Positions 1 through 5,020 of a stretch of 5,020 nucleotides of DNA are shown here, one piece after another. The DNA is from an uncultured Bacilli bacterium. Its GTDB lineage: Bacteria; Bacillota_I; Bacilli_A; RF39; UBA660. Location of the stretch: the NCBI GenBank assembly GCA_947624095.1, contig CANQIR010000075.1:1-5020 (forward strand), read 5' to 3'. Both the position numbers and the translations under genes were made by a program. Positions within the stretch are counted from its first letter, which is position 1. Each line of letters opens with the position of its first letter. The notes beneath the pieces are model-generated. The model was not told the DNA's origin. It saw only the letters and a list, made by a program, of their open reading frames with translations, and searched no databases.

Positions 1-1
1 G

Positions 2-331
2 TATCCAAGTGATTATGGTTATGCCACCGGAGGTGGAACCACATACAAAAGAGATGCTTGTTTACAAAAAGAAATGGTTAGATGGAATATCGGTAGTTAT
101 AAAACAGACTGTGCAGGAGGAAGTTGGTTATATAATTCTAGTACTACACAATGGACTTTGTCTCCTTTTTCCGGTGACTCCGGCAATGTGTTCGTTGTGT
201 ACCCCATCGGCTATGTCGACTACTTCGCTATCGGTACGCCTGGGGTCCGGCCGGTCGTTTATCTGAATTCAGATGTTAATATAATGGGTGGAACTGGGGA
301 AAGTGGTGATCCTTATATACTAAGTGAATAA
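2..331 (+). CDS. C-terminal part of an uncharacterised protein; putative DGR-diversified surface protein (5' end outside window)
   Basis: The reading frame is open from base 2 and gives 109 residues before TAA at 329-331. The true start lies upstream; the ATG at 74 is internal, since the frame continues before it with the same sequence style and has no ribosome site there. The translation is rich in Gly, Ser, Tyr and Trp, with landmarks WTLSPFSGDSG, GVRPVVYLNSDV and a Gly-rich end GGTGESGDPYILSE. This looks like the C-terminal module of large extracellular or uncharacterised proteins found in uncultured gut Firmicutes, and the G-V-R-P strand resembles the end of C-type-lectin/formylglycine-generating-enzyme-like folds used by DGR targets. 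That family link comes from memory of similar proteins, not from a search. Base and codon use change sharply inside the gene at about 168-260 (see separate entry). The gene is followed by its own terminator and is not co-transcribed with ftsA. Ligand and exact location are unknown. Confidence 0.7.
   Translation, partial: YPSDYGYATGGGTTYKRDACLQKEMVRWNIGSYKTDCAGGSWLYNSSTTQWTLSPFSGDSGNVFVVYPIGYVDYFAIGTPGVRPVVYLNSDVNIMGGTGESGDPYILSE
152..262 (+). other. Putative DGR variable region (VR) within the upstream gene
   Basis: From 171 to 260, 54 of 90 bases are G or C and only 10 are A; the 90 bases before it have 32 G/C and 27 A. Of the 29 codons from 170 to 256, 16 end in C (for example ttc, tac, atc, gac, ggc, gtc), whereas only 6 of the 56 preceding codons do. 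No codon between 152 and 268 has A in the third position. DGRs replace adenines of a template repeat at random, usually in AAY codons placed so that stops cannot arise; the products are NNC/NNT codons, which is what is seen. The 3' end, about 242-257, has no adenine and is very GC-rich, like an initiation-of-mutagenic-homology (IMH) segment. The template and reverse transcriptase are not in the window, so the call is an inference. Limits are approximate. Confidence 0.55.
261..274. repeat. Perfect 14-bp palindrome just after the putative variable region
   Basis: The bases atctgaattcagat are a perfect inverted repeat. They lie immediately 3' of the GC-rich, adenine-free end of the putative variable region. 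An 8-bp palindrome, ccggccgg, sits inside that end at 247-254. In the Bordetella phage DGR a short hairpin or cruciform just downstream of the variable region helps target retrohoming, so the position is suggestive. It lies inside the coding sequence. As a loopless palindrome it could also be chance. Confidence 0.5.
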
Positions 332-351
332 TGGAGGTAGTGATTAAAAAG

Positions 352-376
352 TAACGAAGGGAATTCGTTATTTTTT
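352..376 (+). terminator. Rho-independent terminator after the upstream gene
   Basis: A 7-bp stem (taacgaa at 352-358 with ttcgtta at 364-370) encloses a 5-base loop and is followed directly by six T's at 371-376, then another T-rich stretch. Five A's at 346-350 can pair with the T tract, so it may also work on the other strand. It separates the upstream gene from ftsA. Confidence 0.8.
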
Positions 377-399
377 GTATTTTTATTATGAAGTATTTA

Positions 400-408
400 T
401 GATATAAT
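400..408 (+). promoter_or_regulatory. Extended -10 promoter for ftsA-ftsZ
   Basis: TGATATAAT at 400-408 is a perfect extended -10 element (TGnTATAAT) 26 bases before the ftsA start. The region 17 bases upstream (380-385) is only T-rich, so there is no good -35 box, which is acceptable for an extended -10 promoter. A ribosome site AGGTGG at 423-428 follows, 6 bases from the ATG. Confidence 0.65.
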
Positions 409-434
409 AATTTTAATAAAGTAGGTGGCGTTAG

Positions 435-1676
435 ATGCGAAAGATAATGGCTAGTTTAGATGTTGGTAGTGATACATTAAAATTAGTAGTTGGCGAAATG
501 ATTAAGAATAAATTAAATATTTTAGCAGTATCTGAAGTTCCTAGTAAGGGAGTTAAAAAGGGGTTAGTGGTAAATAAAGAAACTTTTGGAGATGCTTTAA
601 AAGAAGTTATTAAAAAAGCTGAGGAAATAATAGGATTAAAGATAAATCAATTAGTAGTAAATGTGCCAGAAAATAGTGCAGAATTTGTAGTTAGTGAAGG
701 TAGTGTAGATATTACTAGTGAAGATAAAGTAATTACTGGTTCAGATATTATTAGGGTATTACAAGATTCAGTAACTAATGCTGTTGGGGATAATATGGAA
801 TTAGTTAATGTAATGCCAACTACTTATAAGATAGATGATGATATAATTACTAATGATCCAAGGGGAGCGATGGGCGATAAGTTGCTAGTTAAAACGGTGC
901 TTGCTATAGCTCCTAAGAGTACGGTATATCCAATATTAGATGTTTTAGAAAGTATTAATGTAGAAGTTCTTGATATATCTTTTGGTTGTGTTGGAGATTA
1001 TTATAGTGTTAAGACTAAGGAAATGGATAATCAGGTAGGAGTTATTATTAATATGGGGGAAGATACAACAACATTATCTGCTTTTAATAAGGGCGTTCTT
1101 ACAAATACTAAGGTTTTAGAATTAGGGGGAGCAAATATCGATAATGATATATCATTTATATATAAAGTAAATGCTACGCAAGCAAAGGAGTTAAAAGAAA
1201 AGTTAGCTTTAGCTCATAAACGGTTGGCGGTTGCTAGTGATTGTGAAGTTGTGACTAATAAACTAGGGGAAGAAATAAAGATAAATCAATACGAATTATC
1301 GGAAATAGTTATGAGTAGAATAGAGGAGATTTTGAATAAAGCAAAAAAGCAAATTAACCTCTTAACAAAAAGGGAAATAAGTTATATAATATTCACAGGA
1401 GGACTCTCAGAAGCCATTGATTTTTCTCTAGTTTTAGAGGAAGTTTTTGGTAAGAATGTCATTCTTAGTAGAATTAATGAAATAGGGGTTAGAAATAATA
1501 AGTATAGTACTTGTGTAGGTCTAATCAAATATTATGGTAGTAAAATGAAAATGAAAGATAAAGATTATTCAATTTTTAATGTTGAAGAACAGAAAGAACT
1601 TAGTGGAATGCATAAGAAAACGATAAATGAATCTTCAGTATTAGGAAAGTTGTTTGGATATTTTTTTGATAATTAA
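435..1676 (+). CDS. ftsA: Cell division protein FtsA, membrane anchor of the Z ring
   Basis: This 413-residue protein is of normal size for the actin-like FtsA family. It binds the C-terminal tail of FtsZ, attaches FtsZ filaments to the inner face of the membrane and recruits later divisome proteins. Visible motifs are the first phosphate loop (LDVGSDTLKLVVG, residues 8-20), the FtsA-specific SHS2/1C domain at about 85-165, the second phosphate loop (INMGEDTTTLSAF, 205-217), the segment LELGGANIDNDIS (228-240) and the adenosine-side motif FTGGLSEA (320-327). The last residues, about 401-413 (SVLGKLFGYFFDN), form the expected amphipathic membrane-targeting helix. The second phosphate loop is unusual: the usual D-x-G-G-G is N-M-G-E-D. 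The ATG at 435 is preferred over the in-frame ATG at 447 because AGGTGG lies 6 bases before it. ftsZ follows after 12 bases and its ribosome site overlaps this stop codon, so the two are almost certainly co-transcribed. Confidence 0.95.
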   Translation: MRKIMASLDVGSDTLKLVVGEMIKNKLNILAVSEVPSKGVKKGLVVNKETFGDALKEVIKKAEEIIGLKINQLVVNVPENSAEFVVSEGSVDITSEDKVITGSDIIRVLQDSVTNAVGDNMELVNVMPTTYKIDDDIITNDPRGAMGDKLLVKTVLAIAPKSTVYPILDVLESINVEVLDISFGCVGDYYSVKTKEMDNQVGVIINMGEDTTTLSAFNKGVLTNTKVLELGGANIDNDISFIYKVNATQAKELKEKLALAHKRLAVASDCEVVTNKLGEEIKINQYELSEIVMSRIEEILNKAKKQINLLTKREISYIIFTGGLSEAIDFSLVLEEVFGKNVILSRINEIGVRNNKYSTCVGLIKYYGSKMKMKDKDYSIFNVEEQKELSGMHKKTINESSVLGKLFGYFFDN

Positions 1677-1688
1677 GGAGAGGATAAA

Positions 1689-2750
1689 ATGTACGAACTA
1701 GAGATGGATCAAATTGCCAAAATTAAAGTTGTTGGTGTAGGTGGCGGTGGATGTAATGCCGTTAATCGAATGATTGAATCTGGTGTTAGAGGAGTAGATT
1801 TTATTGTAGCTAATACCGATTTACAAGTATTGAATGTTAGTAAAGCAGAAACAAGATTACAAATCGGTAAAAGTATTACGGAAGGATTAGGAGCAGGTGC
1901 TAATCCAGAGATTGGTAGAGAAGCTGCTTTAGAGAGTAAAAAAGAAATTGAAGAAGTACTAAAGGGAGCGGATATGGTATTCGTTACTTGCGGTATGGGT
2001 GGTGGTACTGGAACTGGTGCTGCACCAATTTTTGCAGAGATTGCACAGGAATTGGGAGCTTTGACAGTCGGTATTGTTACGAAGCCTTTTAAATTTGAAG
2101 GGCGTAAGAGAATGGAACAAGCGGAAGTTGGACTTGAAGAATTAAAGAAACATGTTGATACTTTAATTGTTATTCCTAATGATCGTTTGAGAGATATTAT
2201 AGATAAGACGACACCAATGCTTGAAGCATTTAAAGAAGTAGATAATGTATTAAGAAGAGGTGTACAATCTATATCAGATTTAATTGCAGTATCAGGTTTG
2301 GTAAATCTAGACTTTGCTGATGTTAAAGCAGTTATGGAAAAACGTGGTAATGCAATTATTGGTATTGGAATTGGCGTAGGAGAAAATAGAGCTATTGAAG
2401 CTGCTAAACAAGCAGTATCTTCACCACTTTTGGAAACTACTATCGAGGGAGCTACTGATGCAATTATTAATATTACGGGTGGTAATACTTTGACATTATT
2501 TGAAGCTGAGGATGCAGCTGAAGTAGTTAGAAGTGCAGCTAATACAGATATTAATACAATATTTGGGGCAGTAATTAATGAAAACTTAAATGATGAAGTT
2601 ATAGTTACAGTTATTGCTACAGGATTTGATAGTGCACCAGATAATTATAATAGTGATTATGAAGAACCTACATATATAAGAGAAAAGAGTAATGATATTG
2701 ATTCAGAAATCGATATTCCACCATTCTTAAGAAATAGAGATGACTTTTAA
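1689..2750 (+). CDS. ftsZ: Cell division GTPase FtsZ
   Basis: FtsZ is the tubulin-like GTPase that polymerises into the cytokinetic ring at the division site, including the polar septum during sporulation. The 353-residue product shows [13 protein letters not shown] (16-28), the tubulin signature [10 protein letters not shown] (104-113) of the GTP-binding pocket, and the T7 synergy loop containing [11 protein letters not shown] at about 207-217, which completes the active site of the neighbouring subunit. The core ends near residue 315, followed by a short acidic linker and the C-terminal peptide [10 protein letters not shown], the FtsA-binding tail. The protein is somewhat shorter than Bacillus FtsZ because this linker is short. 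Residue 101 is Cys in FVTCGMGGG, where Ala is more usual; this is a mild change. The start has a strong ribosome site, aaggagagg (1675-1683), overlapping the ftsA stop codon. A hairpin terminator overlaps the ftsZ stop. Confidence 0.98.
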   Translation: MYELEMDQIAKIKVVGVGGGGCNAVNRMIESGVRGVDFIVANTDLQVLNVSKAETRLQIGKSITEGLGAGANPEIGREAALESKKEIEEVLKGADMVFVTCGMGGGTGTGAAPIFAEIAQELGALTVGIVTKPFKFEGRKRMEQAEVGLEELKKHVDTLIVIPNDRLRDIIDKTTPMLEAFKEVDNVLRRGVQSISDLIAVSGLVNLDFADVKAVMEKRGNAIIGIGIGVGENRAIEAAKQAVSSPLLETTIEGATDAIINITGGNTLTLFEAEDAAEVVRSAANTDINTIFGAVINENLNDEVIVTVIATGFDSAPDNYNSDYEEPTYIREKSNDIDSEIDIPPFLRNRDDF

Positions 2751-2765
2751 TTAAGTCATTTTTTT
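2740..2765 (+). terminator. Rho-independent terminator overlapping the ftsZ stop codon
   Basis: A 7-bp stem (atgactt at 2740-2746 with aagtcat at 2753-2759) with a 6-base loop is followed by a T run from 2759 to 2765. The left arm lies in the last codons of ftsZ and the loop contains the end of the stop codon. The stem has only two G-C pairs, so termination may be partial and allow some read-through into spoIIGA. Confidence 0.6.
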
Positions 2766-2789
2766 ATGGAATAAATAAAAGGAAATAAT

Positions 2790-2822
2790 ATGACAATTTT
2801 TGAAGACTTACTTATTTATAAT
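2790..2822 (+). promoter_or_regulatory. Candidate spoIIG-type promoter with wide spacer, upstream of spoIIGA
   Basis: ATGACA (2790-2795, five of six matches to TTGACA) and TATAAT (2817-2822, perfect) are 21 bases apart instead of 17. The Bacillus subtilis spoIIG promoter has the same oddity, a spacer of about 22 bases, and depends on phosphorylated Spo0A bound over the -35 region. No perfect Spo0A box (TGTCGAA) is present; TGACAAT at 2791-2797 is at best a weak match. Initiation near 2829 would leave a leader of only about 10 bases before the spoIIGA ATG. Confidence 0.5.
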
Positions 2823-2838
2823 AAAGTTGGGTGATGGG

Positions 2839-3600
2839 ATGGTTATATATTTAGACTTAGTATTTATTCTTAATTTTAGTTTTGATTTATTATTACTACT
2901 CTGTGTAAGTATTGTATTAAAAAGAAATAGTAAATTAGGAAAATTATTATTAGCTAGTTTATTTGGAAGTTTAACGACAGTATTTTTATTAGTAAATATA
3001 TCAATATTAATATTAAATATTCTGAAGATATTGATGAGTATAGGAATGGTTTTAGTTGGATTTGGGTATAAAGATTTTAAATATACTTTGAATAATTTAT
3101 TTTATTTATATTTAGTTAGTATTATATTAGGTGGATTTATTTATTATTTAAATATTAATTATGGGAATGATAAGGTATCAATAAATTATTTATTTTTGTT
3201 ATTTATTAGTCCGGTAATATTAATTGGTTATATAATTAGTAGCAAAAATTTGAGAAATAATTATCAGCATTATTATAATTGTAAGATTTATTTTGATAAT
3301 GATAATTTTGTTTTAGTAAATGCTTTATTAGATACAGGGAATAAATTAAAGGATCCATATAGTAATAAGGGGATTATAATTCTAAATAAAAGGTATTTAC
3401 CATTTGATATTAAAAGTCCAATATTAGTACCATTTAGAGCGTTAAATACTAGGGGTTTATTAAAATGTGTGAAGGGATTTAAATTGGAAATTGATAAACG
3501 AGTTAATAGTAGTTTTTTGATTGGCATTAGTGATAATGAGTTAATAGGGGATGGAATAGATTGTATTATTAGTGAAAAGATAATGGAGGGATTAAAATGA
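2839..3600 (+). CDS. spoIIGA: SpoIIGA, sporulation sigma-E factor processing membrane aspartic protease
   Basis: SpoIIGA removes the pro-sequence of sigma-E in the mother cell after polar septation, when triggered by SpoIIR from the forespore. The N-terminal half (to about residue 135) consists of closely packed hydrophobic segments, consistent with the five-helix membrane domain, and begins MVIYLDLVFILNFSFDLLLL, very like the family start MKIYLDVIWLLNF. The C-terminal cytoplasmic half holds the aspartic-protease motif ALLDTGNKLKDP, with the predicted catalytic Asp at residue 165. PFRALNTRGLL (198-208) and DCIISEKIMEG (241-251) match other conserved blocks. The product is 253 residues against about 309 in B. 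subtilis. The ATG at 2839 is chosen because it gives the conserved N terminus and has GGGTG at 2829-2833; an in-frame TTG at 2800 would add 13 residues but would lie upstream of the predicted transcription start. The end overlaps sigE by four bases (ATGA), implying translational coupling. Confidence 0.93.
   Translation: MVIYLDLVFILNFSFDLLLLLCVSIVLKRNSKLGKLLLASLFGSLTTVFLLVNISILILNILKILMSIGMVLVGFGYKDFKYTLNNLFYLYLVSIILGGFIYYLNINYGNDKVSINYLFLLFISPVILIGYIISSKNLRNNYQHYYNCKIYFDNDNFVLVNALLDTGNKLKDPYSNKGIIILNKRYLPFDIKSPILVPFRALNTRGLLKCVKGFKLEIDKRVNSSFLIGISDNELIGDGIDCIISEKIMEGLK
3585..3590 (+). promoter_or_regulatory. Ribosome binding site of sigE inside spoIIGA
   Basis: GGAGGG sits 6 bases before the sigE ATG, within the last codons of spoIIGA. 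It fixes the sigE start at 3597 and supports coupled translation of protease and substrate. Confidence 0.85.
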
Positions 3601-4292
3601 TTTTAGATATTTTTAAGAAGTTTATAGCTTATTTTAGAGAGAAATATAATCAATTATTTTTTGTGGGTAGTACAGATATACTGCCACCACCACTTAGTAA
3701 AGAGGAAGAGTTAGATTGTCTAATTAAAGCTAAACAGGGGGATGAGGAAGCAAGGAATAAATTAATTGAACATAATTTAAGATTAGTAGTATTTTTAGCT
3801 AAGAAGTATGAAAATACTTGTTATGATATCGAGGACTTAGTTAGTATTGGTTCGATTGGATTGATAAAAGGGATTAATACTTATAAAGTTGATAAGAATA
3901 TTAAGTTAGCTACTTATGCATCGAGATGTATAGCTAATGAGATTTTGATGTTTTTAAGGAAGAATAAAAGAAGAAATGGAGAGGTAAGTTTTGAGGATGC
4001 TTTAAATTATGATAGTGAAGGGAATGAATTACATTTAGAAGATATTTTGGGTACTGATGGAGATATTGTTATTAAGGAATTTGAAGATAAAGTAGATAGG
4101 GAATTATTAAAAGAACAGATTAGTCAGTTAGATGATAGGGAAAAGGAAATAATGACGATGAGATATGGACTTAATAATACAACAGAATATACGCAAAAAG
4201 AAGTGGCAAATATTTTAGGGATTAGTCAATCTTATATATCGAGGATTGAGAAAAAAGTTATTAGAAAATTAAAGAGTGTTTTAAAGACTTAG
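3597..4292 (+). CDS. sigE: RNA polymerase sporulation sigma factor sigma-E (pro-sigma-E)
   Basis: Sigma-E directs early mother-cell transcription during sporulation. The 231-residue product matches the family along its length: the junction FFVGSTDILPPPLSKEEE (21-38) corresponds to YYIGGSEALPPPLSKDEE of B. subtilis, region 2 spans about 56-125 with DLVSIGSIGLIKGINTY (80-96) and KLATYASRCIANEILMFLR (103-121), and region 4.2 is the helix-turn-helix YTQKEVANILGISQSYISR (198-216). EVSFEDALNYD and LGTDGD between them are also sigma-E hallmarks that set it apart from sigma-G and sigma-K. By alignment, SpoIIGA would cut between Phe21 and Phe22, giving a pro-sequence of about 21 residues, shorter than the 27 of B. 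subtilis but still basic and aromatic (IFKKFIAYFREKY). It is co-transcribed with spoIIGA and overlaps it by four bases. sigG, its usual downstream neighbour in Bacillus and Clostridium, is not next. Confidence 0.96.
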   Translation: MILDIFKKFIAYFREKYNQLFFVGSTDILPPPLSKEEELDCLIKAKQGDEEARNKLIEHNLRLVVFLAKKYENTCYDIEDLVSIGSIGLIKGINTYKVDKNIKLATYASRCIANEILMFLRKNKRRNGEVSFEDALNYDSEGNELHLEDILGTDGDIVIKEFEDKVDRELLKEQISQLDDREKEIMTMRYGLNNTTEYTQKEVANILGISQSYISRIEKKVIRKLKSVLKT

Positions 4293-4313
4293 GAGTTAGT
4301 TAAAATAAAAATC

Positions 4314-4342
4314 TTGCTTAATTCTTATTTTCCATCTATAAT
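4314..4342 (+). promoter_or_regulatory. Sigma-A type promoter for rny
   Basis: TTGCTT (4314-4319) and a perfect TATAAT (4337-4342) are separated by exactly 17 bases in the sigE-rny gap, predicting initiation near 4349 and a leader of about 55 bases. An all-purpose vegetative promoter here makes sense because RNase Y is needed in growing cells while spoIIGA-sigE is expected only at sporulation. A second TATAAT at 4371-4376 has no good -35 box. Confidence 0.75.
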
Positions 4343-4404
4343 TAAGTTATAGAACAATTTATTAGTTAAATATAATTTTTCTATAAATAGATATGGAGGA
4401 TAAT

Positions 4405-5020
4405 ATGGATTTTAATTCAACAACCATTTTAGCTCTTATTATCGGAATTTTAGTTGGATTAGGATTGTTCTTTTTATTCAATTTTTTAAGAGGGTTTCAA
4501 GCAGAAAAGAAAGCTAAAAAATTAATTGAAGAATCAATGAAAGAGGCAGAGAAGAAAAGAAGAGATGCCTTGTTAGAACTTAAAGAAGAATCTTATCGAG
4601 CAAAGCAAGAATTTGAGAAAGAACTTAAGGAAAAGAAAGCAGAATTAAAGGAATCTGAAGAAAGATTAATGCAAAGAGAAGCTTCTTTAGATAAACGGGA
4701 AGAAATGTTACAAAGTCGAGATGAAATGCTAGAGAAGAAGGATGCTTCAATTGTTGCTAAACAAAAGGAAATTCAAGATAAAGAAGTTAAGATGGATGAA
4801 ATGCTTAAACAGGAAATGGAGCAGTTGGAAGCAATAGCTAAATTTCCCAAAGAAAAAGCCCACGATTTAATTATGAAAAGAGTCGAAGCAACTATGTCAA
4901 AAGAAATAGCTGAGTATATTAAAGAACAAGAAAGTGAAGCTAAATTGGTGGCAGCAGATAAGGCGAAAGACTTAATTGTAGGTAGTATGCAAAGGTATGC
5001 TAATGATGTAACAAATGAAC
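4405..5020 (+). CDS. rny: Ribonuclease Y, N-terminal part (3' end outside window)
   Basis: RNase Y is a membrane-anchored endoribonuclease that begins decay and processing of many mRNAs in Firmicutes. The 205 codons in the window cover the N-terminal membrane helix (about residues 7-28, ending at FLRGFQAEKKAKK) and a long charged coiled coil (about 33-200) containing RKEE-type repeats such as SLDKREEMLQSRDEMLEKKD (94-113). Conserved RNase Y segments EKAHDLIMKRVE (150-161), SKEIAEYIKEQE (165-176) and KAKDLIVGSMQRYA (186-199) follow. The KH RNA-binding domain and catalytic HD domain would come next, beyond the window; full-length homologues have about 520 residues. The ATG at 4405 has GGAGGA 4 bases upstream (4395-4400) and puts the membrane helix at the usual place. 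It has its own promoter and lies 112 bases after sigE. Confidence 0.93.
   Translation, partial: MDFNSTTILALIIGILVGLGLFFLFNFLRGFQAEKKAKKLIEESMKEAEKKRRDALLELKEESYRAKQEFEKELKEKKAELKESEERLMQREASLDKREEMLQSRDEMLEKKDASIVAKQKEIQDKEVKMDEMLKQEMEQLEAIAKFPKEKAHDLIMKRVEATMSKEIAEYIKEQESEAKLVAADKAKDLIVGSMQRYANDVTNE

Noticed and set aside
9..266. An 85-codon frame overlapping the upstream gene in another phase
   Set aside because: It overlaps the frame that gives the recognisable WTLSP and GVRPVV motifs, has no ribosome site, and its product is low-complexity shadow sequence.
1986..2027. Cys at FtsZ residue 101 (FVTCGMGGG) as a functional anomaly
   Set aside because: It is a small-for-small change next to an intact GGGTGTG signature; all other GTPase motifs are normal.
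3288..3527. A 79-codon minus-strand frame
   Set aside because: It lies wholly antisense to the protease half of spoIIGA, has no recognisable motif and no promoter; it is a shadow frame.
4302..4331. AAAATAA/TTATTTT as a sigE terminator
   Set aside because: The stem has no G-C pair, the loop is long and no T run follows it, so it would not be a stable terminator.
4317..4346. Inverted repeat cttaatt/aattaag spanning the rny promoter, as a possible operator
   Set aside because: Seven A/T-rich pairs around a 16-base gap are expected by chance in such AT-rich intergenic DNA; there is no second copy or known operator match.
1..5020. CRISPR arrays, tRNA or rRNA genes, insertion sequences
   Set aside because: Reading both strands showed no regularly spaced repeats, no cloverleaf or rRNA-like segments, and no transposase or terminal inverted repeats.

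Overview
The window comes from a low-GC, endospore-forming member of the Bacillota (Firmicutes). The evidence is AT-rich coding DNA with A/T-ending codons, Shine-Dalgarno sites of the AGGAGG type, standard stop codons (TGA ends spoIIGA and Trp is encoded by TGG), and the pair spoIIGA-sigE, which exists only in endospore formers. The sequence resembles uncultured gut Bacilli/Erysipelotrichia-like lineages, but genus cannot be decided from it.

Layout, all genes on the + strand. (1) 2-331: the 3' end of a surface-type or uncharacterised protein gene. Its last third holds a GC-rich, adenine-poor block with the codon signature of a diversity-generating retroelement (DGR) variable region, followed by a perfect palindrome. 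The gene is closed by a hairpin terminator at 352-376. (2) 400-2765: an extended -10 promoter, then ftsA and ftsZ 12 bases apart, ended by a hairpin that overlaps the ftsZ stop codon. (3) 2790-4292: a promoter-like element with an unusually wide spacer, then spoIIGA and sigE overlapping as ATGA. (4) 4314-5020: a clear sigma-A type promoter and the 5' part of rny (RNase Y), which runs off the right edge.

The genes from ftsA onward form the familiar division-to-sporulation neighbourhood. FtsA anchors the FtsZ ring to the membrane. SpoIIGA is the membrane protease that, in the known system, removes the N-terminal pro-sequence of sigma-E in the mother cell after asymmetric division, so the two are co-expressed. 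RNase Y is a membrane-anchored endoribonuclease that starts mRNA decay. Compared with Bacillus subtilis, the genes usually found upstream of ftsA are replaced by the putative hypervariable gene, and sigG does not follow sigE directly.

The most notable observation is the putative DGR target at the left edge. No reverse transcriptase or template repeat lies in the window, so if it is real it must be diversified from elsewhere in the genome.
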